The position numbers and the translations under genes are program-made. A stretch of 34,357 nt of DNA from NCBI GenBank assembly GCA_005787585.1, contig SYAL01000055.1, positions 1 to 34,357 of the forward strand, read 5' to 3'. Below, one piece after another: positions 1-9,277 of the stretch. The DNA is from Bacteroidota bacterium (lineage in GTDB: Bacteria; Bacteroidota; Bacteroidia; B-17B0; Aurantibacillaceae). The notes under the pieces were generated by a model. The model was not told the DNA's origin. It saw only the letters and a list, made by a program, of their open reading frames with translations, and made no database searches. Each line of letters starts with the position of its first letter. Positions within the stretch are counted from its first letter, which is position 1.

Positions 1-35
1 ATAACAGCAAATAAAATTTAAAAATAAAAAAATAG

Positions 36-1286
36 TTAATCTTCTTCAAAGCTATAAATAACTAAGCCGCTTCTCATTTTTGGTTCAACCCAAGTAGATT
101 TTGGAGGCATAATGTTATTGGTATCGGCAATCCATTTTAAATGATCCATCGTAACCGGAAATAAACCAAAAGCAATGGTGGCTTTATGGTCATCAACACA
201 TTTTTTTAGTGCTTCGGGGCCTTTAACACCTGGAATAAAATCAATGCGTTTATCTGTTTTTAAATCGTGAATTCCTAATAAAGGAGACAAGATATGTTCT
301 GTTAAAATAAAAGAATCTAAACTTTCAACAGGATCTAAATTATTAAATATGTTTTCTTTTGCTGTTAACGAATACCATTTATTATTGAGGTACATACTCA
401 ATTCATGTTTAGCGGTGGGCTTAAATAAATCAGTTAAAATAGGTTTAACATAAAATTTTTCTTTAAGTTTTTCTATTAATTCAGTTGCACTTAAATGGTT
501 TAAATCTTTTATAATGCGATTATAGTCGTAAATTTTTAATTGAGATTCAGAAAAAAAAATGCCTAAATAATAGTTAAAAGCTTCGTTGCCAGTAAATTCT
601 TTTTTTGTTTTACGACGAATGTTTCCTAATAGGGCAGAGGAGGCCGAACGGTGATGACCATCGGCAATATAAATAGATGGAATAGTTTCGAATTGGCGGT
701 TAATTATTTGAACAGTTTTAGTATTGTTAATTACCCATAAGGAATGATTTATTTTATCAGTGGTAGTAAAATTATAATTAGGATTTGTGAGAGCCACTTC
801 AGAAATAATTTGATCTATCGTTAGGTTATTTGGATAACAAAATAAAACAGGTTCTGCATTAAATTCACAAATTTCGAGATATTCTTTTAATTTTTCTTCG
901 CGTTGAGTGATTGTTTGTTCATGAATTTTAATAACGCCATTCATGTAATCATCAATACTTGTACAAGCAATTATGCCAATATATTCTTTGTTATTTTTTA
1001 TTTGTTTATAAATATAATAAGCTGGTTTTTTATCTCGTTGTAAAATTTTTTCAACAATAAAAGATTTAAATCTATTTTTTATTTTTGTTAAGCGTTCTTT
1101 AGAACCTGGTTTTGTTTTTTTTCCGTCAACAAAATCGGGATTAATTACGTGTAAAAATGTAAAAGGATTGGTTGCTAATTTATCATTTAATTCAGTTCTA
1201 TTATATCCATCAATGCTTCTTGATGCAACTAAATGCACTTTATCTTTTGCTGGTCGAATTGCTTTAAAAGGTAAAACTGAAGCCAT
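36..1286 (-). CDS. DUF1015 family protein
   Basis: The protein has 416 aa and no signal peptide, so it is probably cytoplasmic. Family membership rests on the N-terminal stretch with PFKAIRP, the TFLHVINPDF region and the highly characteristic IADGHHRSASSAL motif near residue 210, all typical of DUF1015 proteins. The biochemical function of this family is not established. In many bacteria it sits beside serine-biosynthesis genes, and here it lies 37 bp downstream of serA on the same strand. Cotranscription and a link to serine or phosphoserine metabolism are therefore plausible but inferred. The start is an ATG, the length is normal for the family, and nothing looks broken. Confidence 0.85.
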   Translation of the reverse strand: MASVLPFKAIRPAKDKVHLVASRSIDGYNRTELNDKLATNPFTFLHVINPDFVDGKKTKPGSKERLTKIKNRFKSFIVEKILQRDKKPAYYIYKQIKNNKEYIGIIACTSIDDYMNGVIKIHEQTITQREEKLKEYLEICEFNAEPVLFCYPNNLTIDQIISEVALTNPNYNFTTTDKINHSLWVINNTKTVQIINRQFETIPSIYIADGHHRSASSALLGNIRRKTKKEFTGNEAFNYYLGIFFSESQLKIYDYNRIIKDLNHLSATELIEKLKEKFYVKPILTDLFKPTAKHELSMYLNNKWYSLTAKENIFNNLDPVESLDSFILTEHILSPLLGIHDLKTDKRIDFIPGVKGPEALKKCVDDHKATIAFGLFPVTMDHLKWIADTNNIMPPKSTWVEPKMRSGLVIYSFEED

Positions 1287-1323
1287 AAATATTTAATTCG
1301 CGAATAGTAAAGTTTAAATAAGA

Positions 1324-2277
1324 TTAAATTAACGCCGCAATAATTTTTTCGGCTAATTCTAACCCAATTCTTTCTTGTGCTTCGATAGTGGCTGCGCCAA
1401 TATGGGGTGTTAAAGAAATATTTTGATGTTTTAAAATAAAATCTGCAGGTTTTGGTTCGCTTTCAAAAACATCCAAACAAGCCTGAGCTATTTTTCCATT
1501 ATCTAAACCATCTAGCAAATCTTTTTCATTAATTACACCACCGCGAGAGGTATTAATTAAAATTACGCCATCTTTCATTTGCTCAATTTCTTTTTTTGTG
1601 ATTATACTACCGCCTGGAACATGACAGGTAATAAAATCTGAATTTTTAATAAGTTGATCTAATGAAGTTGTAATTATTTTTAATGTAATTTTTTTATCAA
1701 GGCCATCAATATCAATTTCAATAGAGCTTTCATTAATAAATGGATCGTATGCAATAACTTTCATGCCAAGGCCTAAAGCTAATTTTGCAACAGTTTGTCC
1801 GATTCTACCAAAACCAATAATGCCTATTGTTTTGCCTCTAAGTTCAATTCCTTTGGAATATTTCTTTTTTAATTCATCAAAATTAGTATCACCAATTAGT
1901 GGCATTTTACGATTACTATCGTATAAAAAGCGCAAGGCATTAAATAAATGAGCAAATACTAATTCGGCTACAGAGTTACTAGAGGCTGCTGGAGTATTAA
2001 TTACATTTATTCCTTTATCGCGAGCATAATCCACATCAATATTATCCATTCCAACTCCACCTCTTCCTATTACTTTTAAATTAGAACAAGCGTCAATAAT
2101 ATCTTTTCTTACTTTTGTAGCACTTCTAACAGTTAATGCAACATAACCTTTTTCATTAATTTCTTGTATCAGATTTTCTTGCGATATTTTTTCTGTAATA
2201 ACAATAAATCCAGCTTTTTCAAGTATTGCTTTTCCAATATTATCAATGCCATCGTTTGCAAGTATTTTTTTACTCAT
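1324..2277 (-). CDS. serA: D-3-phosphoglycerate dehydrogenase (short form)
   Basis: This 317-aa D-isomer-specific 2-hydroxyacid dehydrogenase oxidises 3-phosphoglycerate to 3-phosphohydroxypyruvate with NAD, the first step of serine synthesis. The visible signatures are GRGGVGMDNID near residue 71, the Rossmann GFGRIG at 155-160, NTSRGGVI with catalytic Arg245, DVFESEP near 269-275 with the acidic partner, and TPHIGAAT with catalytic His292. It ends shortly after the NAD-domain return helix, so it lacks the C-terminal ACT domain that gives serine feedback inhibition in longer SerA forms. The DUF1015 gene downstream supports the serine-pathway assignment. No serC is seen next to it. Another 2-hydroxyacid dehydrogenase specificity is possible but less likely. 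Confidence 0.85.
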   Translation of the reverse strand: MSKKILANDGIDNIGKAILEKAGFIVITEKISQENLIQEINEKGYVALTVRSATKVRKDIIDACSNLKVIGRGGVGMDNIDVDYARDKGINVINTPAASSNSVAELVFAHLFNALRFLYDSNRKMPLIGDTNFDELKKKYSKGIELRGKTIGIIGFGRIGQTVAKLALGLGMKVIAYDPFINESSIEIDIDGLDKKITLKIITTSLDQLIKNSDFITCHVPGGSIITKKEIEQMKDGVILINTSRGGVINEKDLLDGLDNGKIAQACLDVFESEPKPADFILKHQNISLTPHIGAATIEAQERIGLELAEKIIAALI

Positions 2278-2335
2278 TTTATGTTTGTTTTTAGTTTTTA
2301 AAAATAAAGATTAAAACTCAAACAAATAGAATTGT

Positions 2336-3862
2336 TTAAAATTTAAATCCAATAGTAACAGAAATAGAGGTACTTTTTAAATTAAGTAAGGCTTTACTTG
2401 CTAAAGTTTTAAATAAAAAATAATCTTCAGATGTTGTTTTTCTATTCCATGTTAAATCAAAATATAAATTATTTTTGGCTCGGAATCCAATTCCAACATT
2501 AAACGAATGTCGAACTAAATTACTGTTTAACGATAAACCGTTTGGGCTGCCTTGAAGCGAATATCCTGTTCTAAAAAAAATCGGTTTAATATTTAATTCA
2601 GTACCTATTCTAAAATTATGTCCAGCAGAATAATTATTTTTTAGTTTATTATTTGCCGCATTAAATTCGCCTTCAGGATCACTAATTAATTTGGCATTGG
2701 AATAATTAACTTGTTCGTATTCTAATCCAATTACAGCTAACTTTTTTAACAAGATAGCAGTGCTTAAACTAAATTTAGATGGAGTAGTTAATTGATATTT
2801 ATAATAGCCTCCATTTTCTGGATTTTTATATTCTATTGGATCTTTTGGAAGACCATCAAATGAAACACTCATTTTACTATAATATTCATCAGTTAAATCA
2901 TAGGTTGTTGAGGTATGATAATAAAAGCCAATTCGAATGAATTCGTTTAAGCGAGCAATGGCACCAATTTTTAAATTTAAACCGCTACCTGTTGTTTTAA
3001 AATATTCTGTATAGTTTAAGGAATTAAATCCCAAATAGTCTAAATAATAACTATTTAAAATAGGCAAGCCATCTATATAGCTATTGGTATAAGATGTTGG
3101 TGTAATAAAACCGATACGCATGCTGTCTTTATCATCTAATTCGGTATGTAAAGTTGTAGATGTATATTCAATTTCAGGTATTCCAATGCTTAATCCAAAA
3201 TATAATTTATCTTTTAAAGAATAGGCATAAGAAAGATTTATTTCTTTTTGAAACCCTTCAGTATTGATTTCTCGTGTTTGTTTTACGCTACGTTTATTAT
3301 CTAACATTGAAATAAATTGACTATTGACTGTGTCAAATAACAAAGTTTCGAATGCCATGCCTTCATAACTATAATTTAAATTTGCTATATTGTTTTGCTT
3401 TTGAGCTAAGTTTAACATATCTTTTGCTATAGAGTTTGAATTAGTATAACCCGACATGATGGTTGAATTATTAAAATTTTGTAATTGAGTGCTAGTATAA
3501 GCTATAACATGTCTACTTTCTTCGTCAGATACACTTTTAAAAGCGTATGCAATTCCATAAAAATTAATATTTAAATTAGCTTGATATGTACTTGTTAAAT
3601 TTTGATTCAGAGTAGATTCATTTCGATTATTATTAATTCCAAATGAAAAAGCTAAGTCTCCTTTTCGATAAAGACCTAAACCAGCGGGATTAAAAGCGCC
3701 ACAGCTTAAATCGGCGCCAATAGAGCCGAATGCCCCGCCCATACTAATAAATCTTGAACTTCCATTTAAACCTCCTCTAGAATAGCGAACAGCATCTTGT
3801 TCGTTTTGAGAAAAAATACACGAAAATAATAATAAATAAATATTAAGAAAAACTAAGCGCAT
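2336..3862 (-). CDS. Outer-membrane beta-barrel protein (OmpP1/FadL-like)
   Basis: The protein has 508 aa. The first 18 or so residues form a signal peptide ending near CIFSQ. The mature N-terminus carries SMGGAFGSIGADLS and FNPAGLGLYRKGDLAFS, the arrangement seen in Bacteroidota FadL/PorV-like barrels (often annotated as hemin receptor or OmpP1). The rest alternates polar and hydrophobic residues as expected of beta strands, and the C-terminus VTIGFKF ends in Phe, as integral outer-membrane proteins usually do. The substrate is unknown. It starts 11 bp after the lipoprotein gene on the same strand, so the two are almost certainly cotranscribed and may act as a pair. Start ATG, no damage seen. 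Confidence 0.75.
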   Translation of the reverse strand: MRLVFLNIYLLLFSCIFSQNEQDAVRYSRGGLNGSSRFISMGGAFGSIGADLSCGAFNPAGLGLYRKGDLAFSFGINNNRNESTLNQNLTSTYQANLNINFYGIAYAFKSVSDEESRHVIAYTSTQLQNFNNSTIMSGYTNSNSIAKDMLNLAQKQNNIANLNYSYEGMAFETLLFDTVNSQFISMLDNKRSVKQTREINTEGFQKEINLSYAYSLKDKLYFGLSIGIPEIEYTSTTLHTELDDKDSMRIGFITPTSYTNSYIDGLPILNSYYLDYLGFNSLNYTEYFKTTGSGLNLKIGAIARLNEFIRIGFYYHTSTTYDLTDEYYSKMSVSFDGLPKDPIEYKNPENGGYYKYQLTTPSKFSLSTAILLKKLAVIGLEYEQVNYSNAKLISDPEGEFNAANNKLKNNYSAGHNFRIGTELNIKPIFFRTGYSLQGSPNGLSLNSNLVRHSFNVGIGFRAKNNLYFDLTWNRKTTSEDYFLFKTLASKALLNLKSTSISVTIGFKF

Positions 3863-3873
3863 AAGGGCATTAA

Positions 3874-4929
3874 CTATCGAGGCCTATTTCTACTACCTCC
3901 AAATTCAGAGCTTTTGGGAGAATTTGATTCGAATGATCGATTACCACCAAAATTTATGTTAGAGTTTGTTTCACTGTTTTCGAATCGTACTTTATTTGTT
4001 GAGCGAGAATTATTTTCTTGATTAGCTTCATTTAAGCGGCCTGAATTTTCTCGAATGTTAGTACTATTTTGAAATTTATTATTATTATTTTGAATAAATC
4101 TATTCGAATTTTCTTGCCTTGATTCATTTGTTTTAACCGAATTTTGTGAATTAAATTCTTCTTTTTTAAATTTTTCTTGCTGGTTTCTCGGAGATTCTGA
4201 AAATCGATGAGTGTTATTTCTTTGTTGATTTGCTTTTTCTATATAGTTTTCTCTTATTTTACTTCCTTCAGAAATTTGTATATTTTCAGAATTAAAAGTG
4301 TAGCTTTCGTTTCTTTTGCCATACTGCATATTTTTTTGAGTACTATTTGGATCAAAGCTATTATAATAGCCCCATCCATTATTATTATATCCAAAATTAT
4401 AATTATTAAAATAACCATTATAATATCCCAGAGAGTTGAATCCATTTAAACTAGCACATCCAAAATAAGACCCATTGTTTCCAAATCCAAAATTTGAGTT
4501 ATTAATCAGTAATGACGAATAACCGTAATTGTATGAATTATAAATACTATTGCCATAAAATAAAGGATCTTGATTATAAGAGTATGTATTAGTGTAATAA
4601 GGGTCGTAATAGCTTGCCCCTAAAATAGGCTGGTTAAAACGATATATTCTAGACGAATATTGATAATCATAATAATCATCGTGATGATAAGTAGGATCTT
4701 GATAATATTTATTTTTTGAATCTTTTTCTTTTTGAGTTTGAATTTGCGAGGCTCTTTCTCTGTTATTTTGATCAATTTGTTTTTCTTGATTTAATTTAGC
4801 TATTAAAGCAAGTTTTTTTTCTTCTTCGGGATTTGAATATATATCGTCATCGAAAGTATTTAGCTTATAAGTTTGACATGAACAAATAATTAAACAAATT
4901 GAAACAAATAATATTGATTTTTTTTTCAT
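3874..4929 (-). CDS. Low-complexity Asn/Tyr/Gly-rich lipoprotein
   Basis: The protein has 351 aa. The N-terminus is a lipoprotein signal (MKKK, hydrophobic stretch, then ICSC lipobox), so it should be lipidated and sent to the outer or inner membrane. A charged Gln/Glu/Lys-rich segment (about 30-75) follows. Next is a region of about 120 residues very rich in Tyr, Asn, Gly and Ser, and then a Gln/Asn/Ser/Arg-rich tail with repeated ENS/NNR-like words. No enzymatic motif is visible. Proteins of this kind in flavobacteria are sometimes mislabelled vitellogenin-like because of their composition. It is the first gene of a two-gene unit with the downstream barrel. A structural or surface role is inference only. 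Confidence 0.7.
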   Translation of the reverse strand: MKKKSILFVSICLIICSCQTYKLNTFDDDIYSNPEEEKKLALIAKLNQEKQIDQNNRERASQIQTQKEKDSKNKYYQDPTYHHDDYYDYQYSSRIYRFNQPILGASYYDPYYTNTYSYNQDPLFYGNSIYNSYNYGYSSLLINNSNFGFGNNGSYFGCASLNGFNSLGYYNGYFNNYNFGYNNNGWGYYNSFDPNSTQKNMQYGKRNESYTFNSENIQISEGSKIRENYIEKANQQRNNTHRFSESPRNQQEKFKKEEFNSQNSVKTNESRQENSNRFIQNNNNKFQNSTNIRENSGRLNEANQENNSRSTNKVRFENSETNSNINFGGNRSFESNSPKSSEFGGSRNRPR

Positions 4930-4990
4930 ACCAAATTTATTTTAAAGAATAAAATTAGCCTAGATTTTGAGTAAATTTACAAAATTAGAA

Positions 4991-5019
4991 TTGAAAATAA
5001 CTTTATTTTACATAATTTG
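4991..5019 (+). promoter_or_regulatory. Candidate proS promoter
   Basis: TTG at 4991-4993 is followed, after 19 nt, by a TAATTTG element ending at 5019. This approximates the Bacteroidota -33/-7 pattern (TTG, about 19 nt, TAnnTTTG), with one base missing from the -7 box. Transcription would begin near 5023 and leave a leader of about 46 nt before the proS ATG. Such matches arise by chance in AT-rich DNA, so this is only a candidate. Confidence 0.3.
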
Positions 5020-5069
5020 TCTTTTTAAATTTTTAAATTTAACATTAGAGTTAATAGTTTAATAAAATT

Positions 5070-6548
5070 ATGAGTAAAAATATTACATCAAAAGATATAG
5101 ATTATAGTAAATGGTACAATGATATTGTAGTTCAGGCAGATTTGGCCGATCACTCTGCGGTAAGAGGTTGTATGGTTATAAAGCCACACGGGTACGCTAT
5201 TTGGGAAAAAATGCAACAAGCCTTAGATAAAATGTTTAAGGATACAGGGCATGTAAATGCTTATTTTCCATTATTTATTCCAAAAAGTTTGTTTGAGGCA
5301 GAGGAAAAAAATGCAGAAGGTTTCGCAAAAGAATGTGCAATTGTTACTCATTATCGTCTTAAAGCCGATCCTCTAAATAAAGGTAAACTAATAGTAGATT
5401 CTGATGCTAAATTAGAAGAAGAATTAATTGTTAGGCCAACAAGCGAGGCTATAATTTGGAATACTTATAAGGGTTGGATTCAGAGTTATCGAGATTTGCC
5501 TTTATTAATAAATCAATGGGCTAATGTGGTAAGATGGGAAATGAGGACTCGATTATTTTTAAGAACAGCAGAGTTTTTATGGCAAGAAGGCCACACGGCT
5601 CATTCAACAGAAAAAGAGGCCATAGAAGAAGCAGAAAAGATGTTAAATGTTTATGCAGATTTTTCCGAAAATTGGCTAGCCATTCCGGTTATTAGAGGTT
5701 TAAAAACAAGTAGCGAAAGATTTGCGGGCGCCGAAGAAACTTATTGTATTGAAGCCTTAATGCATGATGGAAAAGCGTTACAAGCTGGAACATCTCATTT
5801 TTTAGGCCAAAACTTCGCAAAAGCTTTTGATGTGAAGTTTGCTAATAAAGAGGGGAAGCTTGATTATGTTTGGGCAACAAGTTGGGGGGTTAGTACCAGA
5901 TTAATGGGCGCATTGATAATGAGTCATAGCGATGATAAAGGTTTAGTTATTCCTCCCAAATTAGCACCAACGCAAGTTGTAATTGTTCCAATTTACAAAA
6001 CGGAAGAGGGACTTGAAAAAATAACTGAACAAGTTAATTTGTTGATGACAAAATTAAAATTAAAAAATATTTCTGTAAAGTATGATAACAGAGATTCTCA
6101 AAGACCAGGTTGGAAGTTTGCAGAGTATGAATTAAAAGGTATTCCTGTTAGGATTGCAATAGGTGAACGTGATTTAGAAAGTGGTACCATTGAAATTGCC
6201 AGACGTGATTTATTAAGTAAAGAAATTATAACAATAAATCAGGCCGAAGAGTACATTATAAAATTATTAGATGAAATTCAAAATAATTTATTTAAAAAAG
6301 CTTTAGATAGAACCCAAAACATGACTCATATTGTAGATTCTTTTATTCAATTTAAAAAGCTTTTAGATGAAGAACCTGGATTTATTTTAGCTCATTGGGA
6401 CGGTTCGCAAGAAACTGAAGAAAAAATAAAAGAAGAAACAAAAGCAACTATTCGATGTATACCACTTAATAATGTTAAAGAAGAAGGGTTTTGTATATAT
6501 TCAGGAAAACCAAGTAAACAAAGAGTTTTATTTGCAAGAGCGTATTAA
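5070..6548 (+). CDS. proS: Proline--tRNA ligase, type 3
   Basis: This 492-aa class II aminoacyl-tRNA synthetase charges tRNA-Pro in the cytoplasm. Seen in the sequence are the N-terminal Tyr/Trp-rich start, RPTSE at 122-126, class II motif 2 ([15 protein letters not shown], about 155-170) and motif 3 ([13 protein letters not shown], about 272-284). The anticodon-binding domain follows ([12 protein letters not shown] onward), with a C-terminal domain ending in RVLFARAY. The final Tyr and the absence of the large editing insertion between motifs 2 and 3 place it in the archaeal/eukaryote-like ProS type 3, usual for Bacteroidota. It is divergent from the lipoprotein gene, and the following unknown gene begins 10 bp after its stop. 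Confidence 0.95.
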   Translation: MSKNITSKDIDYSKWYNDIVVQADLADHSAVRGCMVIKPHGYAIWEKMQQALDKMFKDTGHVNAYFPLFIPKSLFEAEEKNAEGFAKECAIVTHYRLKADPLNKGKLIVDSDAKLEEELIVRPTSEAIIWNTYKGWIQSYRDLPLLINQWANVVRWEMRTRLFLRTAEFLWQEGHTAHSTEKEAIEEAEKMLNVYADFSENWLAIPVIRGLKTSSERFAGAEETYCIEALMHDGKALQAGTSHFLGQNFAKAFDVKFANKEGKLDYVWATSWGVSTRLMGALIMSHSDDKGLVIPPKLAPTQVVIVPIYKTEEGLEKITEQVNLLMTKLKLKNISVKYDNRDSQRPGWKFAEYELKGIPVRIAIGERDLESGTIEIARRDLLSKEIITINQAEEYIIKLLDEIQNNLFKKALDRTQNMTHIVDSFIQFKKLLDEEPGFILAHWDGSQETEEKIKEETKATIRCIPLNNVKEEGFCIYSGKPSKQRVLFARAY

Positions 6549-6558
6549 AAAAACAATT

Positions 6559-7278
6559 ATGAAAGAACAAGAGCAAAGTCAAAAAGAAACTATTCTTAAA
6601 TTATTAAAAGAAAAGTCTGCAATGAAACAAGATGTATACTCAAATACTATTAAAGTTTTTAATGACTTAAGAATAATTTTAAAAGAAAAAGCCGAAGATT
6701 TAGCTGGTATTATTTCAAAAGTAGATAAACGTATTAATATATCTTTCAAAGAAATAAGCTTGCATGCCTATCAATTAAAGGTAGCTGGCGATATGCTTGA
6801 TTTCGAAATGCATTCAAATGTTTTTGAATTCGAAAAATCGCACCCTATGTTCAAAACTAATTATGTAAAAGGAAATGAAATGAATTCTTTTTGTGGGATA
6901 ATTGGAGTGTATAATTTTTTAGCTGATTCTTTTAAATATAATCGAACAAACGATTTGGGGTATTTAATTGCTCGAATTTTTATTAATAAAGATAAAAAGT
7001 TTTTTATTGAGACTAAAACTCAAATTGGTTATAAATATAATAATTTTAGTATAGAACCTATTTCGAAAGAACAATTAAGTGATATTATAAACGAACTTAT
7101 TATTTATTCAATTACTTTCGATTTATTAACCCCTCCATACGAAAGCGTTCGTCAGGTAACTCTGTTTGAAATTCAAGAAAGAGCAAGTAGTAACGCTCTG
7201 AGAACCGGGAAACGTTTAGGGTTTGCTGGCACCGAAGGAAGCAATGTGTCGAGCTTTGATAATGAAGTAAACTTGTAA
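6559..7278 (+). CDS. Conserved-looking protein of unknown function downstream of proS
   Basis: I do not recognise this 239-aa protein. I chose the ATG at 6559, 10 bp after the proS stop. The reading frame stays open back to 6472, but that would overlap proS by 77 bp and the extra residues have the character of an out-of-frame read of proS. The N-terminal 60 residues are strongly helical and charged (Lys/Glu-rich), followed by a mixed alpha/beta region with no signal peptide or membrane segment. The last 35 residues (RASSNALRTGKRLGFAGTEG onward) are Ser/Gly/Arg-rich and look disordered. Its position suggests cotranscription with proS. The codon and base composition match the neighbours. Confidence 0.7.
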   Translation: MKEQEQSQKETILKLLKEKSAMKQDVYSNTIKVFNDLRIILKEKAEDLAGIISKVDKRINISFKEISLHAYQLKVAGDMLDFEMHSNVFEFEKSHPMFKTNYVKGNEMNSFCGIIGVYNFLADSFKYNRTNDLGYLIARIFINKDKKFFIETKTQIGYKYNNFSIEPISKEQLSDIINELIIYSITFDLLTPPYESVRQVTLFEIQERASSNALRTGKRLGFAGTEGSNVSSFDNEVNL

Positions 7279-7289
7279 TTTAATTTTTG

Positions 7290-7320
7290 ATTAATTATCT
7301 AAGAATTAATTTAATTTTTA
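7290..7320 (+). terminator. Possible AT-only terminator between convergent genes
   Basis: ATTAATT (7290-7296) and AATTAAT (7304-7310) form a perfect 7-bp stem with a 7-nt loop, followed by a T-rich stretch. It sits between the stop of the proS-linked gene and the convergent thioesterase gene. With no G:C pair in the stem the hairpin would be weak, so this is a tentative call. Confidence 0.3.
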
Positions 7321-7869
7321 AATTATTAATTGACAGCGTTCTTTTTCTAATAGTTTTTCTTCAGGAATTACTAATAATGATAGTCGAGCATTTTGCAATT
7401 CTTTTTTATAATTTGTTTTTAATTGTTTTCGTTTAATAACTTCTAAAAAACGTTTTATTTCTTCTTTATTTTTTAAAATTAATCCTGGAACTTGAGTTGG
7501 TTTTCCATCTTTATTTTTGGCTACCATTGTAAAATAAGATGTATTGGTAGTTTTAAAAGTACCAGCCAGAAAATTTTCTGCTATTACATTAATTCTAACA
7601 ACCATTGATGATTTTCCTACATAAATTATTATAGCATTCAGTGTTACCATTTCTCCAACTTCAACAGGCGCTATAAAATCAACATTTTCAACCGAAACCG
7701 TAACGCAATAATTGCTAGCATGTTTAGACGCACAGGCATAAGCTACTTTATCCATTAATGATAATAAAATTCCACCATGAATTTTGCCTCCAAAATTGGC
7801 ATAAGCTGGTATCATTAATTCGCTCACAATTGTTTGAGAATAACTAACTTCTCTATAATTTTCTTCCAT
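7318..7869 (-). CDS. Acyl-CoA thioesterase, hotdog fold (YciA/BACH type)
   Basis: This 183-aa cytoplasmic protein is expected to hydrolyse acyl-CoA to free acid and CoA. The evidence is the N-terminal NFGGKIHGGILLSLMDKVAY motif (about 26-45), with the conserved Asp40 following the Gly-rich turn. Further support comes from the VENVDFIAPVEVGE strand-turn and the TSYFTMVAKNKDGKP strand typical of the YciA/cytosolic acyl-CoA thioester hydrolase family. The last 40 residues are a Lys-rich helical extension beyond the hotdog core. It is a single-gene unit, convergent with the gene to its left and divergent from the glycosyltransferase. The chain-length preference cannot be read from the sequence. 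Confidence 0.85.
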   Translation of the reverse strand: MEENYREVSYSQTIVSELMIPAYANFGGKIHGGILLSLMDKVAYACASKHASNYCVTVSVENVDFIAPVEVGEMVTLNAIIIYVGKSSMVVRINVIAENFLAGTFKTTNTSYFTMVAKNKDGKPTQVPGLILKNKEEIKRFLEVIKRKQLKTNYKKELQNARLSLLVIPEEKLLEKERCQLII

Positions 7870-7988
7870 TAATATTGTTTAATAATTTGACATGTATTCA
7901 TAAATTTAACATATTATTATTGATAAAAAAACCGATTATATTAATCAAATATTAAAATCAAAGAAAATATAAACTACTTTTATACGCA

Positions 7989-9134
7989 GTGGAAAATACA
8001 CGAAGTTTAAAAATTTTTATTATTGGCCCTGCCTTTCCATTGCGGGGAGGACCAGCTCAGTTTAATGAGAATTTATGCTTGGAGTTAAACAAAGAGGGGC
8101 ACGATGCTCAAATTATTTCTTATAAATTACAATACCCCAATTTTTTATTTCCGGGTTCCAGTCAATTCGAAAAAAGTGGATCAGTACCACTTGGTATTAA
8201 AATTCATACCATACTAAATACTATTAATCCATTTAATTGGTTAATGGTAGCAATGTTTATTAGAAAGCAAAAGCCAGATTTTATTTTATTTAGATATTGG
8301 CTTCCATTTTTTGGCCCTTGCTTGGGAACAATTGGTAAATTAATAAAATCGCACACCAAAGTTTTAGCATTAACTGATAATATTATTCCACACGAAAAAA
8401 GAATTGGCGATCATGTTTTTACTAAATACTTTGTAAAAAATTGTGATGGTTTTATTGCTATGAGTAAAGTTGTTTTAAACGACTTGTCAATTTTTACTCA
8501 AAATTTAAATAAAGCTTATAGTCCACATCCCATGTACCAAAATTATGGAGATGCTATAAGTATTGATTTAGCAAGAAAAAAATTAAACTTAAATCCTCAT
8601 GATAAAATTATTTTATTTTTCGGGTTAATCCGCCATTATAAAGGTTTAGATATATTGTTAGAATCCCTAGCAGTTCAAGAAATAAAAAATCAAGATATAA
8701 AATTATTAATAGCAGGAGAGTTTTACGACGATAAAAATTTTTATTTGCAATTAATCAAAAAACTTAATTTACAAGATAGTGTAATTGTGCATGATAAATT
8801 TATACCAAACGATGAGGTACGCTATTATTTTTGCTCCGCTAATTTGGTAGCACAAACCTATCGAAATGCAACAAATAGCGGTGTAACAATGGTTGGTTAT
8901 TTTTATGAAAAACCAATGTTAGTTACTAATGTTGGTGGATTATCTGAAATTGTACCAAATGAAATTTGTGGCTATACTGTGGAAAATAATATCGCTTTAA
9001 TTTCGGAAAAGGTTGTTGATTATTTTACAAAAAATCGAGAAAATGAGTTTATTAAAAATATAAAAATTGAAAAGAAAAAATACCAATGGAGTGAATTTAT
9101 TAACAGCCTGTTAACTCTTTATAACAGATGTTGA
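7989..9134 (+). CDS. GT4-family glycosyltransferase, GTG start
   Basis: This 381-aa protein has a GT-B architecture. The N-terminal nucleotide-fold half begins KIFIIGPAFPLRGGPAQFN, with the Gly-rich acceptor loop near 17-25. The C-terminal donor half shows FGLIRHYKGLDILLES (about 208-223) and the end motif SGVTMVGYFYEKPMLVTNVGGLSEIV, matching glycosyltransferase family 4. It probably transfers a sugar from a nucleotide donor in surface polysaccharide or glycoconjugate synthesis, but donor and acceptor are unknown. The start is GTG at 7989. A stop lies upstream in frame at 7953, no ATG occurs between, and the next in-frame Met falls near residue 87, past essential sequence. It stands alone, without other polysaccharide genes nearby. 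Confidence 0.85.
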   Translation: MENTRSLKIFIIGPAFPLRGGPAQFNENLCLELNKEGHDAQIISYKLQYPNFLFPGSSQFEKSGSVPLGIKIHTILNTINPFNWLMVAMFIRKQKPDFILFRYWLPFFGPCLGTIGKLIKSHTKVLALTDNIIPHEKRIGDHVFTKYFVKNCDGFIAMSKVVLNDLSIFTQNLNKAYSPHPMYQNYGDAISIDLARKKLNLNPHDKIILFFGLIRHYKGLDILLESLAVQEIKNQDIKLLIAGEFYDDKNFYLQLIKKLNLQDSVIVHDKFIPNDEVRYYFCSANLVAQTYRNATNSGVTMVGYFYEKPMLVTNVGGLSEIVPNEICGYTVENNIALISEKVVDYFTKNRENEFIKNIKIEKKKYQWSEFINSLLTLYNRC

Positions 9135-9233
9135 TAGTTTTTGTTTATTCTTTTTATTTCAAAAGAACCTAATAATCAAGCACTTTGTTTTAAAAAGTTA
9201 ATTACTTTATTTTTTGTTAATAACCCTATTTTA

Positions 9234-9264
9234 TTGCCTCCCAAAGCATTTGTATATTTATTTG
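9234..9264 (+). promoter_or_regulatory. Candidate promoter of the condensin operon
   Basis: TTG at 9234-9236 lies 16 nt before TATATTTA (9253-9260) and 20 nt before TTTATTTG (9257-9264). Either is one base from the TAnnTTTG box. The latter would start RNA near 9268, only about ten bases before the first ATG, giving a very short leader. Weak candidate. Confidence 0.25.
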
Positions 9265-9277
9265 TTAACCTATAAAT

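Noticed and set aside
4207..4449. Two overlapping open frames on both strands inside the lipoprotein gene
   Set aside because: They are shadows of its repetitive Asn/Tyr codons; the Ile-rich translations have no protein-like features.
4932..4939. TAAATTTG on the minus strand just before the lipoprotein ATG
   Set aside because: RNA would start inside the start codon, so this is probably a chance match.
6472..6558. Upstream extension of the proS-linked gene overlapping proS
   Set aside because: The extra 29 codons lie inside proS in another frame and read like a shadow; the ATG at 6559 fits normal operon spacing.
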